Shown here in pieces: positions 16,894 through 24,658 of a DNA stretch of 64,000 nucleotides (within the stretch, counting starts at the first letter, position 1; the number at the start of each line of letters is the position of its first letter). Made by a program: the position numbers and the translations under genes. This stretch comes from Armatimonadota bacterium (GTDB taxonomy: Bacteria; Armatimonadota; Fimbriimonadia; Fimbriimonadales; Fimbriimonadaceae): positions 95,805 through 159,804 of the forward strand of contig JBAXHT010000001.1 in assembly GCA_037138755.1 (NCBI GenBank). Direction: 5' to 3'. Below the pieces are notes generated by a model. It did not search any database and was not told the origin of the DNA. It was given only the letters and a program-made list of their open reading frames with translations.

Positions 16894-16920
16894 AGCGGGT
16901 GCCTATTCTAGGCACCCGCT
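16894..16920 (-). terminator. Terminator-like hairpin after the PEP-CTERM gene
   Basis: AGCGGGTGCC pairs perfectly with GGCACCCGCT across a 7-nt loop. It begins just past the stop of the PEP-CTERM gene (16928) on the minus strand and lies upstream of glyQ. It lacks a good U-tract, so termination strength is uncertain. Confidence 0.6.
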
Positions 16921-16927
16921 GACCCCG

Positions 16928-17893
16928 TCAGTTCTTCCGTCGCTTTCTTGCGAACGCCGCGAGGCCCAGGCCGAGAGCGGCGAGGGAAGCTGGCTCCGGA
17001 ACTACGGCTACCGTGGCGAGGTAACCCATGTTGTGGCCAGTGCTGATTGTTCCGTTCGCGGCCCAAGCGGATCCGTTCCACAGGTAACGAGAGATGTTAT
17101 CACTCTGGTGTCCCGAGACGAACATTTCGGCACCATCAGGGCTGAAGGCAAGACCGATGGCCTGTTGCGGCGTGGCGACACTTGTCTTTGCAATCGGCTC
17201 GAAGTTTGCGTTGAGGTCGACTTTGTAGACTTGGCCTGCGTTTGCATACGTCGTCACGTACAACGCGCCGCCCTGGTATTGCATTTGGTGAGCAAAGTTA
17301 CCATCCAGCGCAAAGAAGGTCGATGTATTCGTGGTCAGATTTGTCACGCGAAGTCCAGTGTTTTGAGACTCAATCAGTCGCTTGCCGTCTGGGCTTACCC
17401 AGGCGTCTCGAACAGGTAGAAAAGAGGAGCCGCCGACATCAGTGCTTCCCGTGTAATGTCGCGACCCGTTATTGACTGTCGAGACCCAGATGTCTCCATC
17501 GGGCGCAAAGTTGAAGCCGTGAAATCCCTGGAAGTTCGCGTTTGAAGCAGTCAGGATTTCGGCACCTCCGGTGAAACCAGTTTGTGTGATTCCGAACCTC
17601 TGTATCGAGCCCTGCCCGAGTGTGTTTCCGTACCTGTTACTCACATAGAGATCACTACCGCGAACAACGACGCCAATCGCATCATGAAGCGCAGATGCTG
17701 GAATCCCAGTTCCAGCTGCAGCCGCACCTCCGGTTGTTGCGAAGTCGTAAACCTGGACTCCTCCATACTGCGCGGTATTACCGCCGACTGAACCCGACGT
17801 CGTTTCGGCTGCGATAAGCCGGAATTGGGCAAACGAAGTTGCCGAGATTAAGGTTGCCAAAGCAACAAGATAGCCTTTTTTCAATGCATTCAT
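16928..17893 (-). CDS. PEP-CTERM-anchored beta-propeller-like exported protein
   Basis: A ~321-residue secreted protein. An N-terminal signal peptide (ALKKGYLVALATLISATSFA) is followed by NHL/SMP-30-like beta-propeller strands (e.g. DLYVSNRYGNTLGQGSIQRF, GLAFSPDGAEMFVSG). The end, VVPEPASLAALGLGLAAFA followed by RKRRKN, is a canonical PEP-CTERM sorting signal, recognised by exosortase and implying surface or matrix delivery. A GTG at 17902 is an alternative start. No exosortase or exopolysaccharide genes are in the window. The ligand is unknown. Confidence 0.88.
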   Translation of the reverse strand: MNALKKGYLVALATLISATSFAQFRLIAAETTSGSVGGNTAQYGGVQVYDFATTGGAAAAGTGIPASALHDAIGVVVRGSDLYVSNRYGNTLGQGSIQRFGITQTGFTGGAEILTASNANFQGFHGFNFAPDGDIWVSTVNNGSRHYTGSTDVGGSSFLPVRDAWVSPDGKRLIESQNTGLRVTNLTTNTSTFFALDGNFAHQMQYQGGALYVTTYANAGQVYKVDLNANFEPIAKTSVATPQQAIGLAFSPDGAEMFVSGHQSDNISRYLWNGSAWAANGTISTGHNMGYLATVAVVPEPASLAALGLGLAAFARKRRKN

Positions 17894-17989
17894 GATCTTC
17901 ACGAGTAAGCGAACTGCTCACCCGCAATACTATCAGGAATTGGCAGATACAGACGAGCAGTTTTAACGCAACGGGTCTGAAACTTAGTG

Positions 17990-18589
17990 TTAGGCCGAGC
18001 CAATCGGCTGGATGATAAGCTCTGCTCGTAGGAACGCCTCGACAACCTCCGGATTCCATTCCTTGCCCGCGCTGCGCTCGATTTCTTCGAGGGCGATTTC
18101 GCGCATGATCGGGTCTTTCCAGGAGGCGCCGTGAAGCATGACGTCAAAGGCTTCGCAGAGTCCGATGATTTGGGCGGCGAGGGGGATTTCTTCGGCGACG
18201 AGGCCGTCGGGGTATCCTGCGCCGTTCCACCGTTCGTGGTGGTAGCGAATTCCGGGGATGGCGGGGGTGAGCCAGTCGTAGGATTCGACGAGGCGGACAG
18301 AGAATTCGGCGTGGCGGCGAATGACGTCGAGTTCGGCGTCGGTCAGGGATCCCACTTTGGACAGGACGGTCGCGTCGAGTTTTGTCTTGCCCACATCGTG
18401 AAGGAGGGCAGAATAGCGGAGCCGCAGCAGCTCGGCCTCCGAGAGCCCCAACTCGGCCCCCGTTCCCACCGAATAAACCGCAACGCGCTCGGCGTGTTCG
18501 CGCTCTCCGGGAGCGTTGAGGTCGAGCGCCACCAGGAGAGCCCGGATTGTTTCGTTACGCTGCCGCCGTTCTTCGTTCGAAATTTCCAT
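17990..18589 (-). CDS. HD-GYP-type phosphohydrolase
   Basis: A 199-residue single-domain protein. The HD motif is ALLHDVGKTKLD and the GYP-type region reads YHHERWNGAGYPDGL, matching HHExxDGxGYP apart from Asn in place of Asp. Such domains hydrolyse cyclic di-GMP or related nucleotides, here with no receiver or other sensory domain attached. ERVAVYSVGTGAELGLSE is the conserved first helix region. The start at 18589 (MEISNEE) is preferred to the upstream frame start at 18628. The orphan context gives no substrate clue. Catalysis is likely since the metal ligands are retained. Confidence 0.83.
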   Translation of the reverse strand: MEISNEERRQRNETIRALLVALDLNAPGEREHAERVAVYSVGTGAELGLSEAELLRLRYSALLHDVGKTKLDATVLSKVGSLTDAELDVIRRHAEFSVRLVESYDWLTPAIPGIRYHHERWNGAGYPDGLVAEEIPLAAQIIGLCEAFDVMLHGASWKDPIMREIALEEIERSAGKEWNPEVVEAFLRAELIIQPIGSA

Positions 18590-18663
18590 TGCAATTACGT
18601 TTCTGGGACGTTTGCACCCCTTCCGCAACCGGAGAGATGTTGGTACAGTAAACCTTAATCAAC

Positions 18664-19383
18664 ATGCAAACACCTCCTCCTTTCAACCGTCCGCCAGAGG
18701 GCCAATACTATCAGCAACCGATGAAGCCGAAGAAGAATCCTTTGGTGATTGTGTTTGCGATATTGGGCGTTCTCACTCTTTGCTGCGGGGCCCCACTCGG
18801 AGGATTGTTCTACTTCGGTAAGAAGGTTGTTGATGCAGGAATGGGAGCCGGGGAATGCGCTATCAACGTGAAGATGATGTCGGCCGCTTTGAAAAACTAC
18901 CAAGCCGCGAACGGTGGCAAATTGCCGAAAGCGGAGACCTGGCAGACCGATATCTCAAAGTACCTCATGCCGGACAAGGACTTGAACGACATGAAAGAAT
19001 CTCCGATCAAATTCAACATCTGGACTCCCGGTGGTGAGTGGAGCTGTGGCAGCAAGACGAAAACTGGCTTCGCTTTCAACGAAGCTTTCTCGGGCAAAAC
19101 TCTCCCAGAGGCAATCAAGATTTCCGCAACCGATCCGGCAATCTTTGAGATTAAGTCCGTTGGGTACAACCAACACACCAAGTACAAGGCCCTTCCGGAA
19201 AGCGAAAGCCCACAGATGTTGGAGGGTATCGCCGACTCCAACCGGGGCTGGTTCCTTGTTACTCCAGATGGCGCGATCAAAGGGATGAACAGCAAGAAGA
19301 AGGGTGGCGGTTCGGTTGACTTCAATTTTGATTCTTCATCGGATGAGAAGAAGCCGAGCAAAGAATCTGCGAACTCGGAGTAG
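18664..19383 (+). CDS. Membrane-anchored protein with pilin-like soluble domain
   Basis: A 239-residue protein. The N-terminus is Pro/Gln-rich and cytosolic (PPPFNRPPEGQYYQQP), followed by one transmembrane helix (~residues 27-52: NPLVIVFAILGVLTLCCGAP). After it, an exported region starts with a helix (NVKMMSAALKNYQAANGGKLP) that resembles the exposed part of type II secretion pseudopilins and DUF1559-like proteins. The C-terminus is Lys/Ser/Glu-rich and probably disordered. No family is recognised. It precedes the three tatA-like genes by 21 bp, so co-transcription is possible. Confidence 0.65.
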   Translation: MQTPPPFNRPPEGQYYQQPMKPKKNPLVIVFAILGVLTLCCGAPLGGLFYFGKKVVDAGMGAGECAINVKMMSAALKNYQAANGGKLPKAETWQTDISKYLMPDKDLNDMKESPIKFNIWTPGGEWSCGSKTKTGFAFNEAFSGKTLPEAIKISATDPAIFEIKSVGYNQHTKYKALPESESPQMLEGIADSNRGWFLVTPDGAIKGMNSKKKGGGSVDFNFDSSSDEKKPSKESANSE

Positions 19384-19404
19384 TACACTAGCGTTAAGGC
19401 AATT

Positions 19405-19629
19405 ATGGCAAACCTCTTTCTCGCGGCTTTTGGACTCCCGGCAGGTGCGGAGCTTTGGATCATCGGTGGTGTTGTTCTGCTTCTTTTCGGCGGAGCAAAG
19501 ATTCCCCAGTTGATGCGCGGGCTTGGACGCGGAGTCGGAGAGCTTAAAGTCGGGCTTGAAGAAGGCAAAAAGGCTTTCAGCGAAGCCGGCGGCGAAGAGA
19601 AGAAAGACGACGATAAGAAAGGCGAGTGA
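19405..19629 (+). CDS. tatA: Sec-independent translocase subunit TatA/E (first of three)
   Basis: A 74-residue protein with the TatA architecture: a short N-terminal transmembrane helix (ELWIIGGVVLLLFGG), the FGG-x-K-x-P hinge (FGGAKIPQLMRGLGRGVGEL), an amphipathic helix and a charged tail (EEKKDDDKKGE). TatA oligomers form the protein-conducting component for folded Tat substrates. Two Tat-type Gfo/Idh oxidoreductases in this window are candidate substrates. The stop overlaps the next start (TGATG), so the trio is co-translated. tatC is not in the window. Confidence 0.92.
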   Translation: MANLFLAAFGLPAGAELWIIGGVVLLLFGGAKIPQLMRGLGRGVGELKVGLEEGKKAFSEAGGEEKKDDDKKGE

Positions 19630-19820
19630 TGCTGGCTGCATTTGGATTGCCTCCAGGGCCCGTCGAGATGTTCTTTCTGGCGTTCCTTGTACTCAAGATC
19701 GGCTTGATCGTTGCTTTGGTTTCCTATCTGTTTCGCAAGTTTCCGTCGATAATGCGGGGTCTGGGTCGCGGCATCGAGCAGTTCCAACGCGGAGTTGACG
19801 AAGGGCCCGGAGGTAAGTAA
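19629..19820 (+). CDS. Divergent TatA-like small membrane protein (second of three)
   Basis: A 63-residue protein resembling its neighbours after the membrane segment (FPSIMRGLGRGIEQFQRGVDE compares with QLMRGLGRGVGELKVGLEE). Its helix (MFFLAFLVLKIGLIVALVSYLF) lacks the FGG hinge motif, contains a lysine in its middle and is longer. The charged tail is almost missing (GPGGK). It starts TGATG on the stop of the first tatA and its TAA overlaps the third start (TAATG). It is a possible specialised TatA/TatE variant or a modulator of the other two; that is inference. Confidence 0.75.
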   Translation: MLAAFGLPPGPVEMFFLAFLVLKIGLIVALVSYLFRKFPSIMRGLGRGIEQFQRGVDEGPGGK

Positions 19821-20020
19821 TGCCTGGATTACCTGGTGGTTCTGAGTGGATTTTGATTGGGCTGGTTGTCCTCCTCCTTTTCGGCGGCGAGAAACTTCCT
19901 TCTTTGATGCGCGGAATTGGAAAAGGCGTCGGCGAGCTCAAGGCCGGGCTTGAAGACGGTAAGCGGAAGTTGCAGGACGCGATGGAAGAAGCGGCGGATC
20001 AGAAGGGCGACACACACTAG
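19820..20020 (+). CDS. tatA: Sec-independent translocase subunit TatA/E (third of three)
   Basis: A 66-residue TatA/E protein: helix GSEWILIGLVVLLLFGG, hinge FGGEKLPSLMRGIGKGVGEL, amphipathic helix and acidic tail ending DQKGDTH. It is very similar to the first copy (LLLFGG...LMRG.G.GVGELK.GLE.GK), indicating local duplication. It is coupled to the middle gene by TAATG. The stop TAG lies in a CTAG shared with the convergent gene at 20017. Confidence 0.92.
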   Translation: MPGLPGGSEWILIGLVVLLLFGGEKLPSLMRGIGKGVGELKAGLEDGKRKLQDAMEEAADQKGDTH

Positions 20021-20691
20021 AGTCGCAAGAACTTAGCTCTTTTCGCTTGGTCACTGAGGGAGACTTTCCAGCGGGAAGCCCACTTTGGGGTCTCAATCTC
20101 CTCGAAGGTTGCCTTTTCGAACACGTACAGCACGCTTTCGTCGGCCCGCAGAACCCCATTTTTAATAGTGAGAGTGCGCTCTTGGTGGTTGTCCTGGGCT
20201 CGGTCTGAACCCCGACCATTGCCGCCTAGCAGCTCCTTTGCGTTTATGATTTGGTAGGGGCAGTCCGGTTCGACGTAATCGCGCTTCGGTGCTCGTTCGC
20301 CTCCCCGGTACCACTCATAAGACAGAACGCTGATCGTTTGGTCTCCAAAACTAGCGTCTGCCCAACTGCAATGCGATGTACCCCACCAAGCTAGCGCGGT
20401 ACAGAATGGCGGCTTCGCAACTGCAATGTAGGCAGATGGATAATCATTGAAATTCTCGCAATAGTAGGCGAAGAGATCGCCTACTGTGCTCATCGAGAGC
20501 ACACTTGCTCTTCCTGCCACAAATTGCCCGGGAACCAAACGGTCCGATCGCAAATCAAGTAGAAAAAACCTGCTGAGCCGACCCGAAAAACCGATTGAAA
20601 TGACGGCCCAATGCGATCCTCGCGAACTCGCAATCGAACAAGTCCAGTTCTCAGGAGGATTCCCGGTTCGCCGAGTTAACCTTCTGGACAT
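20017..20691 (-). CDS. Unknown protein, paralogous to the gene at 45463
   Basis: A 224-residue protein with no recognised family. It aligns by eye with the 208-residue protein at 45463: LSRFFLLDLRSD/LSRVFYWNLQDD, VPGQ/EPGQ, CTALAWW/FSALAWF, DCPYQI/GCPFEI, and near the C-terminus FEEIETPKWASRW/FRAIPPPGWAQAW. Both look like small WD/beta-propeller fragments reporting 'value plus display', but that is speculation. The start ATG at 20691 is supported by TAACAT exactly 6 nt upstream. No signal peptide or membrane helix. It is convergent with the third tatA, sharing CTAG as both stop codons. Confidence 0.65.
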   Translation of the reverse strand: MSRRLTRRTGNPPENWTCSIASSRGSHWAVISIGFSGRLSRFFLLDLRSDRLVPGQFVAGRASVLSMSTVGDLFAYYCENFNDYPSAYIAVAKPPFCTALAWWGTSHCSWADASFGDQTISVLSYEWYRGGERAPKRDYVEPDCPYQIINAKELLGGNGRGSDRAQDNHQERTLTIKNGVLRADESVLYVFEKATFEEIETPKWASRWKVSLSDQAKRAKFLRL

Positions 20692-20697
20692 TGGTTC

Positions 20698-20703
20698 ATG
20701 TTA
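20698..20703 (-). promoter_or_regulatory. Leaderless-type -10 box (TAACAT, 6 nt before start)
   Basis: On the minus strand TAACAT, then GAACCA, then the ATG at 20691. An earlier out-of-frame ATG overlaps this box and would encode only seven residues. Confidence 0.5.
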
Positions 20704-20825
20704 CTCCCCTTGGTTAAGAGCATATAGGGGGGTGCAAAGTGCCCACTGTGCTACCAGGTAAACTGCCTTCGAAAAGTTGTGTGCTCGCCGATGATGCCGG
20801 GCGTTTGCAATGTAATTCGGAGAAA

Positions 20826-20831
20826 TAGATT
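20826..20831 (+). promoter_or_regulatory. Leaderless-type -10 box (TAGATT, 6 nt before start)
   Basis: TAGATT, then CACCTT, then the ATG at 20838 of pyruvate phosphate dikinase. No Shine-Dalgarno sequence is visible, notable for a probably highly expressed gene. Confidence 0.6.
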
Positions 20832-20837
20832 CACCTT

Positions 20838-23510
20838 ATGAGTAACAAGCGCGTCTGGCTGTTTCGTGAGGGTAACGCAACTCTGCGTGACCTCCTCGGT
20901 GGTAAGGGTGCAAACCTTGCCGAAATGACCAATATCGGTCTTCCTGTCCCTCCTGGCTTCACGATTACCACTGAAGTTTGCACCGAATACTACGCCACAG
21001 GGCGACAGCTTCCGGCTGGCCTGATGGAAGAGATGACGACGGCTCTCGCCGACGTTGAGAAGGACCTCGGCAAGAAGTTTGGCGATGCTTCCAATCCGCT
21101 TCTTCTCTCGGTTCGATCCGGTGCTAAGTTCTCGATGCCGGGAATGATGGACACCGTTTTGAACCTTGGTCTTACCGACGAAATCGTCGATGCGCTCTGC
21201 AAAGTCTCCGATCCTCGATTTGTTTACGACAGCTACCGCCGCCTCATCATGATGTTGTCGGACGTTGCTTACTCCGATAAGTACGAGCACATTTCCAAGC
21301 ACGACTTCGAGCACCTTTTTGCTGACCTGAAGAAGGAACTCGGCGTTAAGGAAGATCTTGAAGTCGATGCAGAGGGCCTCAAGAAGCTCTGCGAGCAGTA
21401 TAAGGCTCACGTCCTCAAGGTCACCGGAAAGGAGTTCCCACAGGATCCGTTCGTTCAGATGAAAGAAGCCGTTGAGGCCGTCTTCCGCTCCTGGAACAAC
21501 GACCGAGCAATCGTGTACCGACGGAAGGAGAAGATTCCGGACGAGATCGGAACTGCGGTCAACATCCAGGCAATGGTCTTCGGAAACCGAGGCGACGACT
21601 GCGGAACCGGCGTTGCGTTCACTCGAAACGCTTCGACTGGCGAGAACGTTGTTTTCGGCGAGTACTTGATGAACGCACAGGGCGAAGACGTCGTTGCCGG
21701 CGTTCGCACCCCGCTCGAGATCGCTGACCTCCAGAAGGCAAACCCTGCGATCTACCAAGAGTTTGATGACACTTGTAAGAAGCTCGAAGCTCACTACAAG
21801 GACATGCAGGACATCGAGTTCACCATCGAGCACGGCAAGCTGTTCATTCTCCAGTGCCGATCCGGTAAGCGAACTGGACCAGCCGCGATCAAGATCGCGG
21901 TTGACCAGGTCAACGAAGGACTTATCACCAAGGACCAGGCTCTTCTCCGAGTCGATCCTGAGCTGTTGAACCACTGCCTTCTTCCGGTCATCGCTCCGGG
22001 AACCAAGTATGCAACCATCGCCAAGGGTCTTCCCGCAGGTCCTGGTGCGGCGACTGGTATCGCTATCTTCGACTCCGAAAAGGCTGCTGAGCTCGGAAAG
22101 GGCGGACTTGGTCAGAACGTGATCTTGGTTCGCGCTGAGACCTCGCCCGACGATCTGAAGGGAATGCTCGCGGCACAAGGCGTTCTGACCGAAAAGGGTG
22201 GAATGACCTCGCACGCCGCGCTCGTTGCTCGTGGATTTGGTATCCCAACCGTTGCTGGCTGCTCCGAAATCTCGGTTAACGCCGGTAAGAAGGAGTTCGC
22301 CTACGCTGGCGGAACCATCAAGGAAGGCGATCTGATCTCCCTGAACGGAACCCTTGGTGAAGTCATCAACGGTAGCGTTCCCGTAGAGCCTCCGATGATG
22401 ACCGGCGAGTTCGGCACCTTCCTTGGCTGGGCTGACTCCGAGCGAACCCTCGGTATTCGAACCAACGCTGACACCCCAGAAGACACCGAGCTTGCAATCA
22501 AGTTTGGTGCCGAAGGAATCGGTCTCTGCCGAACCGAGCACATGTTCTTCGAAGGCGAGCGACGCCCGGTCGTTCAGCGCATGATCCTTGCTGAGAACGA
22601 TGCCGAGCGAAAGGCAGCTCTCGACGAGCTTTTGGTCTTCCAACGCGAAGACTTCAAGGGCATCTTCGAAGCCCTGAAGGGGATGCCGATGACGGTCCGC
22701 CTCATCGATCCTCCTCTCCACGAGTTCCTTCCTTCCTTGGCTTCGTTGATCGAGGAAGTTGCGGTTGCAAAGGCAAGCGGCAAGCCAGACACGGCGAAAG
22801 AAGAGCTTCTTCACACCGTTGAAGGAATGCACGAAATCAACCCGATGATGGGACTCCGAGGCTGCCGACTCAGCATCGTGTTCCCTCAGATCGTCGAGAT
22901 GCAGACTCGAGCAATCCTCGAAGGCGCCGCTCTCGTGATCAAGGCGGGCGGAAAGGCTAAGCCTGAGATCATGATTCCTCTCGTCGGCCACGTGAACGAG
23001 CTTCGCTTCGTTCGTGAGCGACTTGAAGCAACCGCTAAGAAGGTTGTCGAAGAGCAAGGCGTCGAGATTCCTTACGAGTTCGGCACCATGATCGAAGTTC
23101 CTCGCGGTGCTCTCACCGCCGACGAGATCGCAGCTGAGGCTTCGTTCTTCTCGTTCGGAACTAACGACCTTACACAGATGACCTTCGGCTTCTCGCGAGA
23201 CGACTCGGACAAGTTCCTCAAGCCATACGTGGCCCAGAAGATCCTCCCCGGCGATCCGTTCGAGTCCATCGACCAGACCGGCGTTGGTTTGTTGATGGAG
23301 ATTGCGGTTGAGAAGGGCAGAAAGGTCCGGCCAGGCCTCAAGATGGGAATCTGTGGCGAGCACGGCGGCGAGCCCCGATCGATTGCGTTCTGCAACAAGA
23401 TCGGCCTCGACTACGTCAGCTGCTCCCCGTTCCGAGTGCCTATCGCTCGCCTCGCGGCGGCACAGGCTGCGATCCTTGCCAGCAAAGGCGGCGCCGAGCG
23501 CGACAAGTAA
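20838..23510 (+). CDS. ppdK: Pyruvate, phosphate dikinase
   Basis: Interconverts pyruvate, ATP and phosphate with phosphoenolpyruvate, AMP and pyrophosphate. It is 890 residues, the normal length. The N-terminal ATP-grasp domain starts VWLFREGNATLRDLLGGKGANLAEM. The central phosphohistidine domain has GGMTSHAALVARGFGIP with the swivelling His. The C-terminal PEP/pyruvate barrel has SFGTNDLTQM and the catalytic Cys in MGICGEHGGEP. Codon use is strongly biased (few TTA, CTA or TCA), which leaves a long artefactual antisense reading frame. It is monocistronic, with a leaderless-type start and a strong terminator. Role: gluconeogenesis or PPi-linked glycolysis. Confidence 0.98.
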   Translation: MSNKRVWLFREGNATLRDLLGGKGANLAEMTNIGLPVPPGFTITTEVCTEYYATGRQLPAGLMEEMTTALADVEKDLGKKFGDASNPLLLSVRSGAKFSMPGMMDTVLNLGLTDEIVDALCKVSDPRFVYDSYRRLIMMLSDVAYSDKYEHISKHDFEHLFADLKKELGVKEDLEVDAEGLKKLCEQYKAHVLKVTGKEFPQDPFVQMKEAVEAVFRSWNNDRAIVYRRKEKIPDEIGTAVNIQAMVFGNRGDDCGTGVAFTRNASTGENVVFGEYLMNAQGEDVVAGVRTPLEIADLQKANPAIYQEFDDTCKKLEAHYKDMQDIEFTIEHGKLFILQCRSGKRTGPAAIKIAVDQVNEGLITKDQALLRVDPELLNHCLLPVIAPGTKYATIAKGLPAGPGAATGIAIFDSEKAAELGKGGLGQNVILVRAETSPDDLKGMLAAQGVLTEKGGMTSHAALVARGFGIPTVAGCSEISVNAGKKEFAYAGGTIKEGDLISLNGTLGEVINGSVPVEPPMMTGEFGTFLGWADSERTLGIRTNADTPEDTELAIKFGAEGIGLCRTEHMFFEGERRPVVQRMILAENDAERKAALDELLVFQREDFKGIFEALKGMPMTVRLIDPPLHEFLPSLASLIEEVAVAKASGKPDTAKEELLHTVEGMHEINPMMGLRGCRLSIVFPQIVEMQTRAILEGAALVIKAGGKAKPEIMIPLVGHVNELRFVRERLEATAKKVVEEQGVEIPYEFGTMIEVPRGALTADEIAAEASFFSFGTNDLTQMTFGFSRDDSDKFLKPYVAQKILPGDPFESIDQTGVGLLMEIAVEKGRKVRPGLKMGICGEHGGEPRSIAFCNKIGLDYVSCSPFRVPIARLAAAQAAILASKGGAERDK

Positions 23511-23531
23511 GCGGGTTCAAATAGAGCTTAT

Positions 23532-23563
23532 GGCCCCGCGCAGATTGCGCGGGGCCCTTTTTT
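23532..23563 (+). terminator. Rho-independent terminator after ppdK
   Basis: GGCCCCGCGCA pairs with TGCGCGGGGCC across a 3-nt loop (11-bp GC-rich stem) and is followed by CTTTTTT. It is one of very few classical terminators in the window. Confidence 0.95.
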
Positions 23564-23599
23564 ACACCGACGAAGCACATTGGGTCAACCTTTAGTGCT

Positions 23600-23605
23600 T
23601 AGAAC
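23600..23605 (+). promoter_or_regulatory. Leaderless-type -10 box (TAGAAC, 6 nt before start)
   Basis: TAGAAC, then AGCTCC, then the ATG at 23612. It favours this start over the internal ATG at 23642, although the last base departs from TANNNT. Confidence 0.45.
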
Positions 23606-23611
23606 AGCTCC

Positions 23612-24658
23612 ATGTTATGTGGTGCCTTCGCCACCAACATTATGTTTGCTCTCTACGTTGTCACCCTTCTAGCTCAACCAACCGAACTGACCGAGACGCT
23701 CAAAGCTGAAACTCTCAACGAGTTTGCTCGGGAGTTGGATCGCTCTTATGTCCACCGTGATGTTGCCAAGCGCATCGGAGCGGAGTTTGACAAGTGGAAA
23801 CTCACACCCGATTACGAGCAAGTCAGCTCTGGAGAGGAGTTCGCAAATCGCATCAACGCAATCATGAGGGGGCAGGTGACCGACGGGCATCTCTCGATCC
23901 GGTATTCAGCTGAAAAGCTCCCGCCGAGGCAGGAGCGGATGAAGCCGAGCCAAGAGGAGATTGCCCAGGATCAGAAGATGATGCGCATGACAAACGCCGG
24001 CTTTACCAAAGTCGAGCGGCTGGGAGGCAACATCGGTTACGTCAAGATCAACCAGTTCTTCCAACTTGCCGACTCTAAGCGTCCCATACAGGCGTCGATG
24101 AAGTTCCTTTCCAATACAGACGCAATGATCATCGACCTCCGCGAGCATCGCGGCGGGCACAGTGAGACTGCTGACTTCTTCACCAGCATTTTCTTTGACC
24201 CGAAGGCACCGGTCAAGTTCTGGGACGTTTACGACCGACTGCAGGATAAAAAGTTTGCGGTTTGGTCGTCGAAGAACACGATGGGACTCCGCTACACGAA
24301 ACCAATCTACGTTCTCATCAGCGGAGCAACCGGTTCAGCCGGCGAGAGTGTGGCTTATAACCTTCAAGCCTACAAGCGATCCACCACAATTGGATCGAAG
24401 AGCTACGGAATCGCGAATATGGGCAACTTCTTTCGGATCAACGATCACTTCATGAGCCTTATCCCCTTCGCCCAGGGCCGAAATCCAGTGACGGGCACGA
24501 ACTGGGAGAAGGTTGGCGTGGTGCCAGAGATTAAGGCTTCGATCACGGAATCGCTGGTCGAGGCTCAAAAGCTCGCGCTAGAAAACCTGATGTCCGCCAC
24601 CCAAGACCCGTCAGACAAGGCGGCCCTCAGCGGCGCTCTGGCTCGGCTCAAAGCTTAA
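23612..24658 (+). CDS. S41-family (tail-specific/IRBP-like) peptidase, exported
   Basis: A 348-residue protein. An N-terminal hydrophobic signal (NIMFALYVVTLLAQP) precedes an IRBP-type S41 domain. It has a three-helix N-terminal segment, GNIGYVKINQFFQ, IIDLREHRGGHSETADF (conserved DLR-x-N/H-x-GG), and the nucleophile region VLISGATGSAGESVAYNLQ (Ser in 'GS-A-GE'). The catalytic Lys candidate lies in STTIGSKSYG. No PDZ domain is obvious, as in the retinol-binding/tricorn-core subgroup. The substrate is unknown. Its 3' end overlaps the convergent oxidoreductase by 11 bases. Confidence 0.83.
   Translation: MLCGAFATNIMFALYVVTLLAQPTELTETLKAETLNEFARELDRSYVHRDVAKRIGAEFDKWKLTPDYEQVSSGEEFANRINAIMRGQVTDGHLSIRYSAEKLPPRQERMKPSQEEIAQDQKMMRMTNAGFTKVERLGGNIGYVKINQFFQLADSKRPIQASMKFLSNTDAMIIDLREHRGGHSETADFFTSIFFDPKAPVKFWDVYDRLQDKKFAVWSSKNTMGLRYTKPIYVLISGATGSAGESVAYNLQAYKRSTTIGSKSYGIANMGNFFRINDHFMSLIPFAQGRNPVTGTNWEKVGVVPEIKASITESLVEAQKLALENLMSATQDPSDKAALSGALARLKA

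Noticed and set aside
20751-23363. 870-codon antisense reading frame opposite ppdK
   Set aside because: Mirror artefact of the strong codon bias of ppdK (few TTA, CTA, TCA codons); Ser/Leu/Asp/Val-rich composition with no recognisable motif, while the sense protein is unmistakable.
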